The translations under genes were made by a program, and so were the position numbers. A DNA stretch of 5,007 bases from Candidatus Dormiibacterota bacterium (GTDB lineage: Bacteria; Chloroflexota; Dormibacteria; Aeolococcales; Bog-877): contig PLDE01000254.1 in the NCBI GenBank assembly GCA_003135035.1, forward strand, positions 1 to 5,007, in the 5' to 3' direction. Shown here piece after piece: positions 1 through 4,883 of this stretch. Position 1 is the first letter of the stretch, and every line of letters starts with the position of its first letter. The notes below the pieces were generated by a model that ran no database searches, was not told the origin of the DNA, and saw only the letters and a program-made list of their open reading frames with translations.

Positions 1-766
1 GAGGCGGGTAGATCGGGGAGGCGAAAGGGGTGGGGCGACGGGGCTCGCCGGACAAATGCCCGATCAGCGTTCGCCAGGGGTTGCGGTCGTCCAGGGGGGA
101 AGGGTCGTTCCACCGCTCCCGAAAGCACAACTCCAGCTGGGCCACCGCCGGGCCACGGACTTCCAACTGCAGGTCGTGCCATGGTGGATGCGGTCCATAG
201 CGGAGATCCATCGGCTGAGGCTGGGGATCACCTCGGTGGTCGATGTCGTCGCGCCGGCCGTGACAGAGATCGATGCCGCCCACGAACGCCAAATCGCGGG
301 CTCCATCCTTCGCTCGATGGATGATCAACAGCTTCTGGTGATGGGAGCCGAAGGGTAACACCCTCTGATCGAGCAGCACCTCGCCACCTCGTCGGTTGAC
401 CGCCTCCTCCAGGCGACGATTGGACGCCTCGCTGAAGGAGAGGCTCTGGGGATGAGAACGCCACACCAGGCCTCGCACCTCGACCCCACTCGCGGCCGCT
501 GAGCCCAAGAGCTCGCCGACGGTGGGCCCTTCCGCGAGCAACTTCTCATCGGGATCGCCTCGCCAGTCGATGAAATAGACGGCGTCGCCCGCCCGCAAGG
601 CGGAGACTTCCTCTACCAGTCGGCGGTAGTAATTGGCTCCGTGGATCAGGGCCGTGACTAAGTTGCCTTCCGTGAACGCCGTGCCGGACAAGGCCAGGTC
701 ATCGAGATGTGTGTCGGGATTGCCGCGCTCCCGAGGGCTGAGGAACCAGTCCAGCTCTTCGCTCAT
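1..766 (-). CDS. Phospholipase D-like family protein, N-terminal half (3' end beyond the window)
   Basis: The frame is open without a stop from an ATG at 766-764 to the left edge, giving 255 residues from MSEELDWFLSPRERGN. A purine-rich Shine-Dalgarno (GGAAGGG) lies about 8 bases upstream of the ATG. Family signatures are clear: G140-S-H-H-Q-K-L-L-I-I, containing the first HxK half-motif (H143, K145); then D158-L-A-F-V-G-G-I-D-L-C-H-G-R-R-D-D174; then PPWHDLQLEVRGPAV and FRERWNDPSPLDDRNPW. These match actinobacterial phospholipase D-superfamily proteins, which hydrolyse or transfer phosphodiester bonds such as those in phospholipids through two HKD motifs acting together. The second HKD motif should lie in the missing C-terminal half. 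The aspartate of the canonical HxKxxxxD is a histidine here (H150), which I recall as usual for this subgroup. No signal peptide or membrane segment is visible, so it is probably cytosolic or peripheral. Family assignment is firm; the substrate is unknown. Confidence 0.9.
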   Translation of the reverse strand, partial: MSEELDWFLSPRERGNPDTHLDDLALSGTAFTEGNLVTALIHGANYYRRLVEEVSALRAGDAVYFIDWRGDPDEKLLAEGPTVGELLGSAAASGVEVRGLVWRSHPQSLSFSEASNRRLEEAVNRRGGEVLLDQRVLPFGSHHQKLLIIHRAKDGARDLAFVGGIDLCHGRRDDIDHRGDPQPQPMDLRYGPHPPWHDLQLEVRGPAVAQLELCFRERWNDPSPLDDRNPWRTLIGHLSGEPRRPTPFASPIYPP

Positions 767-817
767 CGCCGGACCCTTCCAGTCGCAACCGGATGCTGGG
801 GCGCCAGTTTAGCGGAC

Positions 818-823
818 ATTATC
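818..823 (-). promoter_or_regulatory. Possible -10 box upstream of the phospholipase D gene
   Basis: On the minus strand the sequence reads GATAAT, one base from the TATAAT consensus, about 50 bases upstream of the phospholipase D start. No convincing -35 box sits 16-18 bases further upstream (the position holds TCCGCA), so this is only a weak candidate. The gene could instead be read through from the small upstream gene. Confidence 0.2.
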
Positions 824-874
824 GAACGAAGTGGCGCGACTGCGGAGACCCTCGAGAAGGGAAAGGGCGCTGGC

Positions 875-905
875 CGGGATCTTTGCGACTGATGCAAGAA
901 TCCCG
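875..905 (-). terminator. Hairpin between the small membrane protein gene and the phospholipase D gene
   Basis: An imperfect inverted repeat: outer arms CGGGAT / ATCCCG (6 bp), a 2x2 internal step (one mismatch, one G-T wobble), inner arms TTGC / GCAA (4 bp) and a 7-base loop. In the minus-strand transcript it lies 65-95 bases after the stop of the 35-residue gene and 109 bases before the phospholipase D start. No clean U-run follows; the next stretch is only pyrimidine-rich (CCCTTTCCCTTC). It could be a weak or factor-assisted terminator, or a leader structure of the phospholipase D transcript. Confidence 0.3.
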
Positions 906-911
906 CCCAGC

Positions 912-944
912 TAGGGCGTCTCGCCGCTAGCCCCTCCCGCCCTA
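912..944. other. Second inverted repeat in the same intergenic gap
   Basis: A perfect 7-bp inverted repeat, TAGGGCG / CGCCCTA, separated by 19 bases, lies seven bases beyond the hairpin at 875-905 and just after the stop of the small gene. Its position suits a transcription end or RNA-stability structure. The stem is short and the loop long, so it may be chance in GC-rich sequence. Confidence 0.2.
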
Positions 945-969
945 ACGCTGACAGCCAGCCCAGGCCAGG

Positions 970-1077
970 TCAGAGCGTAATCCGCCCCGTCACCAGCAGG
1001 AAGATGACAATGACGGCGATGACGCAGAGGAGGACATATAGCAAGCCTGCCTGACCGCGTTGGAAACGTCGCTTCAT
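970..1077 (-). CDS. Small single-pass membrane protein, 35 residues
   Basis: The start ATG is at 1077-1075 and the stop TGA at 972-970. A strong Shine-Dalgarno (AGGGAGG) lies about 7 bases upstream. The peptide starts MKRRFQRGQAG, continues with a hydrophobic stretch from about residue 12 to 29 (LLYVLLCVIAVIVIFLLV) and ends TGRITL. Basic residues before the helix and a short polar tail after it predict a single helix with the N-terminus in the cytoplasm (positive-inside rule). Stand-alone one-helix peptides of this kind are common and usually of unknown function; I do not recognise a named family. The RBS, the charge and hydrophobicity pattern, and a candidate promoter upstream make it likely to be real despite its length. 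It reads toward the phospholipase D gene, 203 bases away, with hairpins in between, so co-transcription is uncertain. Confidence 0.65.
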   Translation of the reverse strand: MKRRFQRGQAGLLYVLLCVIAVIVIFLLVTGRITL

Positions 1078-1140
1078 CGCTTGCCTCCCTCGAAACCCAC
1101 CACGGCCGCCCCTCGCTCCCCGAGACGCGACTCTGGCGAG

Positions 1141-1167
1141 ACTATACCCTCGCCGAGGGCACGTTCA
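1141..1167 (-). promoter_or_regulatory. Candidate promoter with palindromic spacer upstream of the 35-residue gene
   Basis: Minus-strand TATAGT (1146-1141) is a fair -10 box. TGAACG (1167-1162) is a weak -35 candidate at a short 15-base spacing. Between them lies a perfect palindrome, CCCTCG-C-CGAGGG (1147-1159), which could be an operator. The -10 box is 64 bases upstream of the start of the small membrane protein gene. All of this is inference from motifs. Confidence 0.3.
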
Positions 1168-1218
1168 TGCTAAGAGCCACGAACCGGCCCGAGATCCAGT
1201 ACTCGGCCGCGGGTACCT

Positions 1219-1443
1219 TCATGCGCTGGCTGCCACCTCGCGGACCTCGACGTGAATCAGCTTAACCAGAGCGGGAGGCATATTCTCTGCAGCAGCGGGG
1301 GCCGCCTGCTTGCTGTCGCATATGCCGAAGCTCAATCCTTCGCGGCCCGACGACGGAGCAAGGCAGTAGGCACACACGAAGCCGGGGCTCTGCTTCAAAA
1401 GTGGGATCACTTCGGCTTCCAGCTGCTGCCGCCCCGAGATCAG
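1219..1443 (-). pseudogene. 5'-truncated ABM-like / dimeric alpha-beta barrel protein remnant
   Basis: Starting right after the CCA of the adjacent tRNA-like sequence, the minus strand encodes LISGRQQLEAEVIPLLKQ, then SPGFVCAYCLAPSSG, REGLSFGICDSKQAA and ending VKLIHVEVREVAASA, with TGA at 1221-1219. The pattern of an amphipathic helix (EAEVIPLLKQ), a PGF turn, a strand, a GLSF strand, a DSKQAA helix start and a final V-x-V-x-E-V strand resembles the small ferredoxin-like fold proteins of the antibiotic biosynthesis monooxygenase (ABM) / stress-responsive barrel group, usually about 95-105 residues. Roughly the first 25 residues, including the first beta strand, are missing. The only upstream in-frame ATG (1488) lies inside the tRNA remnant, so its predicted N-terminus (MVRKRSRVQS) is tRNA read as protein. 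I therefore call it a decayed fragment created when the tRNA-bearing repeat joined this site. An alternative is a re-started short protein; ABM-fold assignment is moderate. Confidence 0.55.
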
Positions 1444-1633
1444 TGGAGCCCAGGGCGGGGATTGAACCCGCGACCTCTTCCTTACCAAGGATTTGGGGCT
1501 TTGCGCTGTGCGGATGACTTCCAGTTGCTACCAAGAAGTTGTCCAGTTATGTGTTCTTCGCAGCGACCGTATTACACCTCTTGCGCCGCGTTGCTTGCCG
1601 ACCCGGGCAGGTCCACTCGCTTGGCCGACCTAT
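1432..1633 (-). repeat. Array repeat, copy 1: 3' spacer plus tRNA-Thr 3' half (follows membrane protein B)
   Basis: This region follows the stop of membrane protein B and matches 3218-3424 and, less closely, 4831-5000. Shared blocks in order on the minus strand are GTCGG near the gene end, ACGCGGCGCAAGAGGTG, GCTGCGAAGAACACATAACT, a block around CTTCTTGGTAGC, GGAAGTC, TCCGCACAGCGC, then the tRNA 3' half and a short TGATCTC tail. By eye copies 1 and 2 are about 80-85% identical over the spacer. The spacer has no convincing gene of its own. Its conservation next to duplicated genes suggests it was duplicated as part of the unit, or acts as a recombination or RNA-processing site. Confidence 0.8.
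1444..1490 (-). pseudogene. tRNA-Thr(GGT)-like 3' half with encoded CCA, copy 1
   Basis: Read on the minus strand this is an exact tRNA 3' half: anticodon loop TTGGTAA (anticodon GGT, Thr) at 1488-1482, anticodon-stem 3' strand GGAAG, variable AGGTC, T-stem GCGGG, T-loop TTCAATC, T-stem CCCGC, acceptor 3' strand CCTGGGC, discriminator T and CCA (1446-1444). All five T-stem pairs are intact. Of the anticodon-stem 5' strand only CC remains, and no D-arm or 5' acceptor strand (GCCCAGG expected) is found in the bases upstream. It is thus not a complete tRNA gene but a fragment of the size often seen at tRNA attachment sites. It is the only copy of the three with CCA, and it borders the truncated ABM-like gene. 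Confidence 0.85.
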
Positions 1634-2926
1634 TCAGCCGCTGGAGCCGGTCGGCCGCAACCAGAGCGAGACGTGAGCCGGCTCCACCGAGGACTGAACA
1701 GCGCGTACAAACTCGGAGCTGACCGCTTCCAGGTCGACATCGTCCCGAAGTCGATGGGCAAAGGCCAATACTGTCGCCTCGGCGTCGTATCGAGCACGGT
1801 TGAAGCGGCGATCCACCAGTCGCTGGACCCGTCTGCGGAGAGGATTGAAGAGGGCAACAGCGGCCAGGGTGGAGGCCGCAACGCCCAGCGGTGATGAGAA
1901 GGGCAGGACCCTGGTGGCCAAGGTGACTAGGCCAACGTAGACCCCGACGAGGAGCCCGGTGACAATGGCATAGGACAGCGTCCGGCTGATAACCCGGTCG
2001 ACGTCGTAGAGGCGGTACTTGAGGATTCCCATACCGATGCCGACTCCCATCGCGCCGCTACCGAGAGCAGACACGACTGCCAGAACCTGAGCGAATGCCG
2101 AGATGTTCTCGAACTGGCTCCCTGACGGCACTCCGAAGGAAAGCATCAGGCAAATCCCGCTGATCGCCGCGCCAGCCATGAACCACTTAAGTTGCTGGCG
2201 CCGTTCGCCAATCTCGTGGCGATAGCTAACCACCAGCCTCACCACCCAGAGGAGCCAGAAGCCGAGCAGGGGCAAGAGTAGGTCGTTCGCGGCGTTGTTT
2301 ACGACAGCTGCCAGCCCCTTTGGAGTGTCGAGGACGACGAGCTGGCCCGTGGGGTCAACCGTGATGTGTTGCCCGATCACGCCGCTGGCGGCGACTCCCA
2401 CAAACCCCAGGAACCATGAGGTTGCCACCGCTAGATACGCCCAGAACACCCACCGCCAACGCGAGGAGGGCAGCCTTCCGTCTGGGAAGAGCAGCACCGG
2501 CAACGGGAAGAGGGCGATTGCCGGGGCCCAGCCGAGTTGCAGGAACACGGCCACCCCTCCGAACGGCAACGCTCCCTGACTAAAGCGGTAGTCCCACGCC
2601 GCGTAGGCTCCGCCGACGTCAGACAGGAGCACGGATAGCAGCACGGCCATGAGGATCCAGCCGATCGCATTGCGAGGCTGCCGCCATGCCACGAAGCACC
2701 CCGCCAAGCCGATGCCCAAGAAGGCGGCCAAGCCCGCGTAGTTGTTCAGGGTGATGGGCTGGTGAGCAGGCCCTCGGATCAATACCTCAAGTACCAGCAG
2801 CAGCAGCGCCAACAGCCCCAGGAAAGCAGCCGCCGCCGCGGACGCCGTGCGGAACCGAGAGAAGTTGCGCCAGCTTGGCGCTACAGAGCCGCCGCTGATG
2901 GAAGACGTCGGGATCGAGCCGGGCAT
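1634..2926 (-). CDS. Multi-pass membrane protein resembling a histidine-kinase sensor module without kinase (copy B, 430 residues)
   Basis: The start ATG at 2926-2924 has AGGAGT nine bases upstream, in a leader (CAGGAGTAGGCAC) shared with copy A, which supports this start. Roughly nine or ten hydrophobic segments are visible, near residues 29-49, 62-80, 88-105, 122-147, 157-181, 212-235, 247-265, 277-301, 316-337 and perhaps 346-361. Family motifs: RQPRNAIGWIL (82-92), PLPVLLFPDGRLPSSRWRW (141-159), RRQQLKWFM (242-250), RLYDVDRVISRTLSYA (305-320), then a cytosolic tail with LFNPLRRRVQRLVDRRFNRARYD and VSLWLRP near the C-terminus. In many Actinomycetota and Chloroflexota this same module precedes a GAF and/or HisKA_3-HATPase kinase core. 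Here the protein stops at LWLRPTGSSG, so no phosphotransfer domain is present. Stand-alone versions are known but of unknown function. It may sense at the membrane and signal through protein contacts (inference). Its last 123 residues are nearly identical to copy A. Confidence 0.9.
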   Translation of the reverse strand: MPGSIPTSSISGGSVAPSWRNFSRFRTASAAAAAFLGLLALLLLVLEVLIRGPAHQPITLNNYAGLAAFLGIGLAGCFVAWRQPRNAIGWILMAVLLSVLLSDVGGAYAAWDYRFSQGALPFGGVAVFLQLGWAPAIALFPLPVLLFPDGRLPSSRWRWVFWAYLAVATSWFLGFVGVAASGVIGQHITVDPTGQLVVLDTPKGLAAVVNNAANDLLLPLLGFWLLWVVRLVVSYRHEIGERRQQLKWFMAGAAISGICLMLSFGVPSGSQFENISAFAQVLAVVSALGSGAMGVGIGMGILKYRLYDVDRVISRTLSYAIVTGLLVGVYVGLVTLATRVLPFSSPLGVAASTLAAVALFNPLRRRVQRLVDRRFNRARYDAEATVLAFAHRLRDDVDLEAVSSEFVRAVQSSVEPAHVSLWLRPTGSSG

Positions 2927-2985
2927 CGTGTGCCTACTCCTGGGCCGCTAAGCCTGAGGGGCGGCCTGAGCCCACGGTAACCTGG

Positions 2986-3005
2986 GAGCGTTCCGAGATC
3001 GTTAC
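2986..3005 (-). promoter_or_regulatory. Conserved upstream element of membrane protein B
   Basis: Minus strand GTAACGATCTCGGAACGCTC ends 59 bases before the start codon. A near-identical element lies 60 bases before the start of copy A, although the sequence between element and RBS is largely different in the two. It contains GGAAC, the typical -35 core of extracytoplasmic-function sigma promoters, but I see no shared -10. It could be a promoter -35 region or a regulator-binding site. The remaining intergenic stretch up to 3217 shows nothing else I can support. Confidence 0.45.
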
Positions 3006-3217
3006 GCGACTCCGGCAGGCTCGGTCGCCGCCGGGATTTGGATCAGTCGCCTATCTCCCGCCGGGCCAGATCTGTTGAATCCGCGATCAAGCCTGCAGCT
3101 GGAATAACTCGGCCCGCGCATTTCGATCACCCCGTGGCCGGTTTGCCTCCCTTGGCGGCGCCGCAACGCGGTTTGAGCCTAGCGAGCCGGCTTGTCTCTC
3201 CGCTTGAGCAGCGATCC

Positions 3218-3424
3218 TGAGATCAAAAGAGCCTAAGGCGGGGATTGAACCCGCGACCTCTTCCTTAGCAAGTATTTGAAGCTATGCGCTGTGCGGACGA
3301 CTTCCAGCTGCTATCAAGAAGTTGTGCAGTTATGTGTTCTTCGCAGCGGACCGCATTACACCCCATGCGCCGCGTTGCTGGCCCACCCGCGACCCGGGCA
3401 GATCCACCCGCTTGGCCGACCTAT
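3218..3424 (-). repeat. Array repeat, copy 2: 3' spacer plus tRNA-Thr-like 3' half (follows membrane protein A)
   Basis: This is the second copy of the repeat that follows each membrane-protein gene. It begins after the stop of copy A and runs through the same blocks as 1432-1633, about 80-85% identical by eye, with a spacer about 10 bases longer. The similarity is continuous with the 3' end of the coding sequence, so coding and non-coding parts were duplicated or converted together. After the tRNA-like part the minus strand reads CTCTTTTGATC. The T-arm hairpin followed by a short T-run could give weak transcription termination for gene A. Confidence 0.8.
3230..3271 (-). pseudogene. tRNA-Thr-like 3' half, copy 2 (mutated)
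   Basis: It has the same layout as the copy at 1444-1490: loop TTGCTAA (3271-3265), GGAAG, AGGTC, an intact T-arm (GCGGG TTCAATC CCCGC), acceptor strand CTTAGGC and T73. Differences are one loop base, changing the anticodon position from GGT to GCT, two acceptor changes (CCTGGGC to CTTAGGC) and loss of CCA (CTT instead). No 5' half is present. The intact T-arm alongside a changed anticodon position and acceptor suggests it no longer serves as a tRNA. Confidence 0.8.
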
Positions 3425-4699
3425 TCAGCTCCTAGGGCCAGTTGGCCGCAACCAGAGCGAGACGTGAGCCGGCTCCACGGAGGAGTGAACGGCCCGGACG
3501 AACTCGGAGCTGACCGCTTCCAAGTCGATATCCTCCCGCAGGCGATGCGCAAAGGCTTCGATAGTCGCCTCGGCATCGTATCGAGCCCGGTTAAAGCGCC
3601 GATCCACCAGTCGTTGGACCCGTTTGCGCAGGGGGTTGAAGAGGGCAACAGCGGCCAGGGTGGAGGCGGCAACTCCGAGCGGTGACGAGAACGGCAAGAC
3701 CCGGGTGGCCAGGGTGACCACGCCAACGTACACGCCGATGAGAAGCCCCGTGACGATCGCATAGGACAGGGTCCGGCTGATCAGGCGGTCGATGTCGTAG
3801 AGACGGTACTTGAGAACGCCCACGCCTAGGGCCAAGGGCAAGCTCACAAACCCCGAGAAGATGAGTAGCGAGAGCAGCTTAGCGACAATCCCTGATTGAG
3901 CGCCATTCGGCCCGAGCGTCCCCACCACCACGCCGGCGATCGTCAACGCTCCCCCAACCATGAGCCACTTTAGTTGCTGGCGGCTGTCCCCTCGGGCGCG
4001 CCGATAGCTCGCCAACAGACGCACGATCCAGGTCAGCGCGAGAACAAGGACGATCAGCTCGCCCACGTTCTCGGCACTACTCAAGGCGTTGAGGAAGCCG
4101 CTGAGGTTGTTGGTCGGCATACCGGTGGAGTCGATATGGACGTGCCTTCCGACCCCGATGCTGATACCTCCCGCCAAGGCGACCAGGGTCAGAAGACCGC
4201 CCCCGACTAGGTACACCCTGAGCGACCAGCGCCAGCGCCGGGACGGCACTTTCCCTGCCGGAAAGAGCAACAGGGGCAGCGGCATCAGAAGGAACATCGG
4301 GGTCCATCCCTCGGTGAGGGACACGGTCAGCCAGCCGAGCGGTAATGACCCCTTGTGGACTTGGTAGTCGAGCACCGAATACGTCCTTCCGATGCCGATC
4401 AGCAGAAAGCATGCCGCCACGCTGAACAGAATCCAACCAATCGCGTTTTGGGGCTGCCGCCTGGCCACCACCAAACCTATGACAGCGAACGGCAGGGCGA
4501 TCAATATGAACGCCTTACTTTCGGTCTTGGGGTCGTGGTCCAGTGTCGAAAGCACGACAACCGCAGCTATCAGAATCACGATCGTCCCGGCCGCGACGAT
4601 CGCAGCAGTCGGCGACGCCAACCGGCGGCGGGTTGCCCTCCGGGCTCGGGCAGCCGGATCGCCGTCGGTCACTGGCGCTACCTGGGACGAGATCGGCAT
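3425..4699 (-). CDS. Multi-pass membrane protein resembling a histidine-kinase sensor module without kinase (copy A, 424 residues)
   Basis: The start ATG at 4699-4697 has AGGAGT ten bases upstream in the same leader as copy B. A basic cytosolic N-terminus (RARRATRRR, 18-26) precedes about nine or ten membrane segments, near residues 31-51, 63-80, 87-104, 122-147, 160-183, 212-230, 243-262, 273-296, 310-331 and perhaps 340-354. Motifs match copy B: RQPQNAIGWIL (81-91), LPLLLFPAGKVPSRRWRW (141-158), SRQQLKWLM (239-247), RLYDIDRLISRTLSYA (299-314), NPLRKRVQRLVDRRFNRARYD (355-375) and VSLWLRPTG at the end. It also lacks a kinase core. From residue 299 to 421 it differs from copy B at 10 of 123 positions, mostly conservative, whereas the region before is far more diverged. 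It is separated from copy B by about 500 bases carrying its own upstream element, so the two are probably not one operon. The ligand or partner is unknown. Confidence 0.9.
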   Translation of the reverse strand: MPISSQVAPVTDGDPAARARRATRRRLASPTAAIVAAGTIVILIAAVVVLSTLDHDPKTESKAFILIALPFAVIGLVVARRQPQNAIGWILFSVAACFLLIGIGRTYSVLDYQVHKGSLPLGWLTVSLTEGWTPMFLLMPLPLLLFPAGKVPSRRWRWSLRVYLVGGGLLTLVALAGGISIGVGRHVHIDSTGMPTNNLSGFLNALSSAENVGELIVLVLALTWIVRLLASYRRARGDSRQQLKWLMVGGALTIAGVVVGTLGPNGAQSGIVAKLLSLLIFSGFVSLPLALGVGVLKYRLYDIDRLISRTLSYAIVTGLLIGVYVGVVTLATRVLPFSSPLGVAASTLAAVALFNPLRKRVQRLVDRRFNRARYDAEATIEAFAHRLREDIDLEAVSSEFVRAVHSSVEPAHVSLWLRPTGPRS

Positions 4700-4759
4700 G
4701 GGCGTGGCTACTCCTGTGCCGCCGGAGACGGTCGGCGGTCCAAGTGCAGGCTAGACCGC

Positions 4760-4779
4760 GACCGTTCCCGAATCGTTAC
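4760..4779 (-). promoter_or_regulatory. Conserved upstream element of membrane protein A
   Basis: Minus strand GTAACGATTCGGGAACGGTC matches the element upstream of copy B at 16 of 20 positions, ungapped, and lies at almost the same distance (60 bases) from the start codon. The GGAAC core resembles an ECF-sigma -35 box. Conservation of the element and of the RBS leader, with different sequence between them, argues for a retained control site. Confidence 0.45.
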
Positions 4780-4841
4780 CACAGACGAGCCCGCTGGATC
4801 ACCCCCGTGGTCCATATGATCAGGTGCCCCGGAGATCAGAG

Positions 4842-4883
4842 AGCCCAGGGCGGGGCTTGAACCCGCGACCTCTTCCTTACCGA
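4842..4883 (-). pseudogene. tRNA-Thr(GGT)-like 3' half, copy 3
   Basis: Loop TCGGTAA (anticodon position GGT), GGAAG, AGGTC, T-arm GCGGG TTCAAGC CCCGC, acceptor CCTGGGC and T73, but CTC instead of CCA. The T-loop has one change relative to the copy at 1444-1490. About 60 bases upstream the minus strand reads GTAGAGCGC, which looks like the 3' strand of a tRNA D-arm, but there is no matching acceptor strand. The 5' half is therefore missing, or separated by inserted sequence. Confidence 0.8.

Noticed and set aside
56..358. Plus-strand and other-frame short open frames across 1-766
   Set aside because: They are shadows of the phospholipase D-like gene on the minus strand, which carries clear family motifs.
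781..890. 8-bp inverted repeat AGTCGCAA / TTGCGACT
   Set aside because: The arms are 95 bases apart, and the right arm overlaps the better local hairpin at 875-905. Chance is a sufficient explanation.
1444..1490. A complete functional tRNA-Thr gene
   Set aside because: No 5' acceptor strand or D-arm can be paired with the 3' half in the adjacent sequence, and the anticodon-stem 5' strand is reduced to two bases in place.
1262..1534. Minus-strand frames containing LGKEEVAGSIPALGS, also near 4708-4929
   Set aside because: This peptide is the well-known artefact of translating a tRNA 3' half (anticodon stem to acceptor). It is not a protein.
1493..1894. Plus-strand 133-residue open frame, with a matching 133-residue frame at 3284-3685
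   Set aside because: Both lie antisense to the conserved C-terminal region of the membrane proteins and run into the repeat spacer. Their similarity (GADRFQVDI, EEGNSGQGGG) follows from the duplicated DNA, and their protein composition is unremarkable. The minus-strand genes explain the sequence better.
3038..3220. Plus-strand 60-residue open frame between the repeat and membrane protein B
   Set aside because: It has no Shine-Dalgarno and no recognisable motif, and it lies in the intergenic promoter side of gene B. Nothing supports it beyond the absence of stops.
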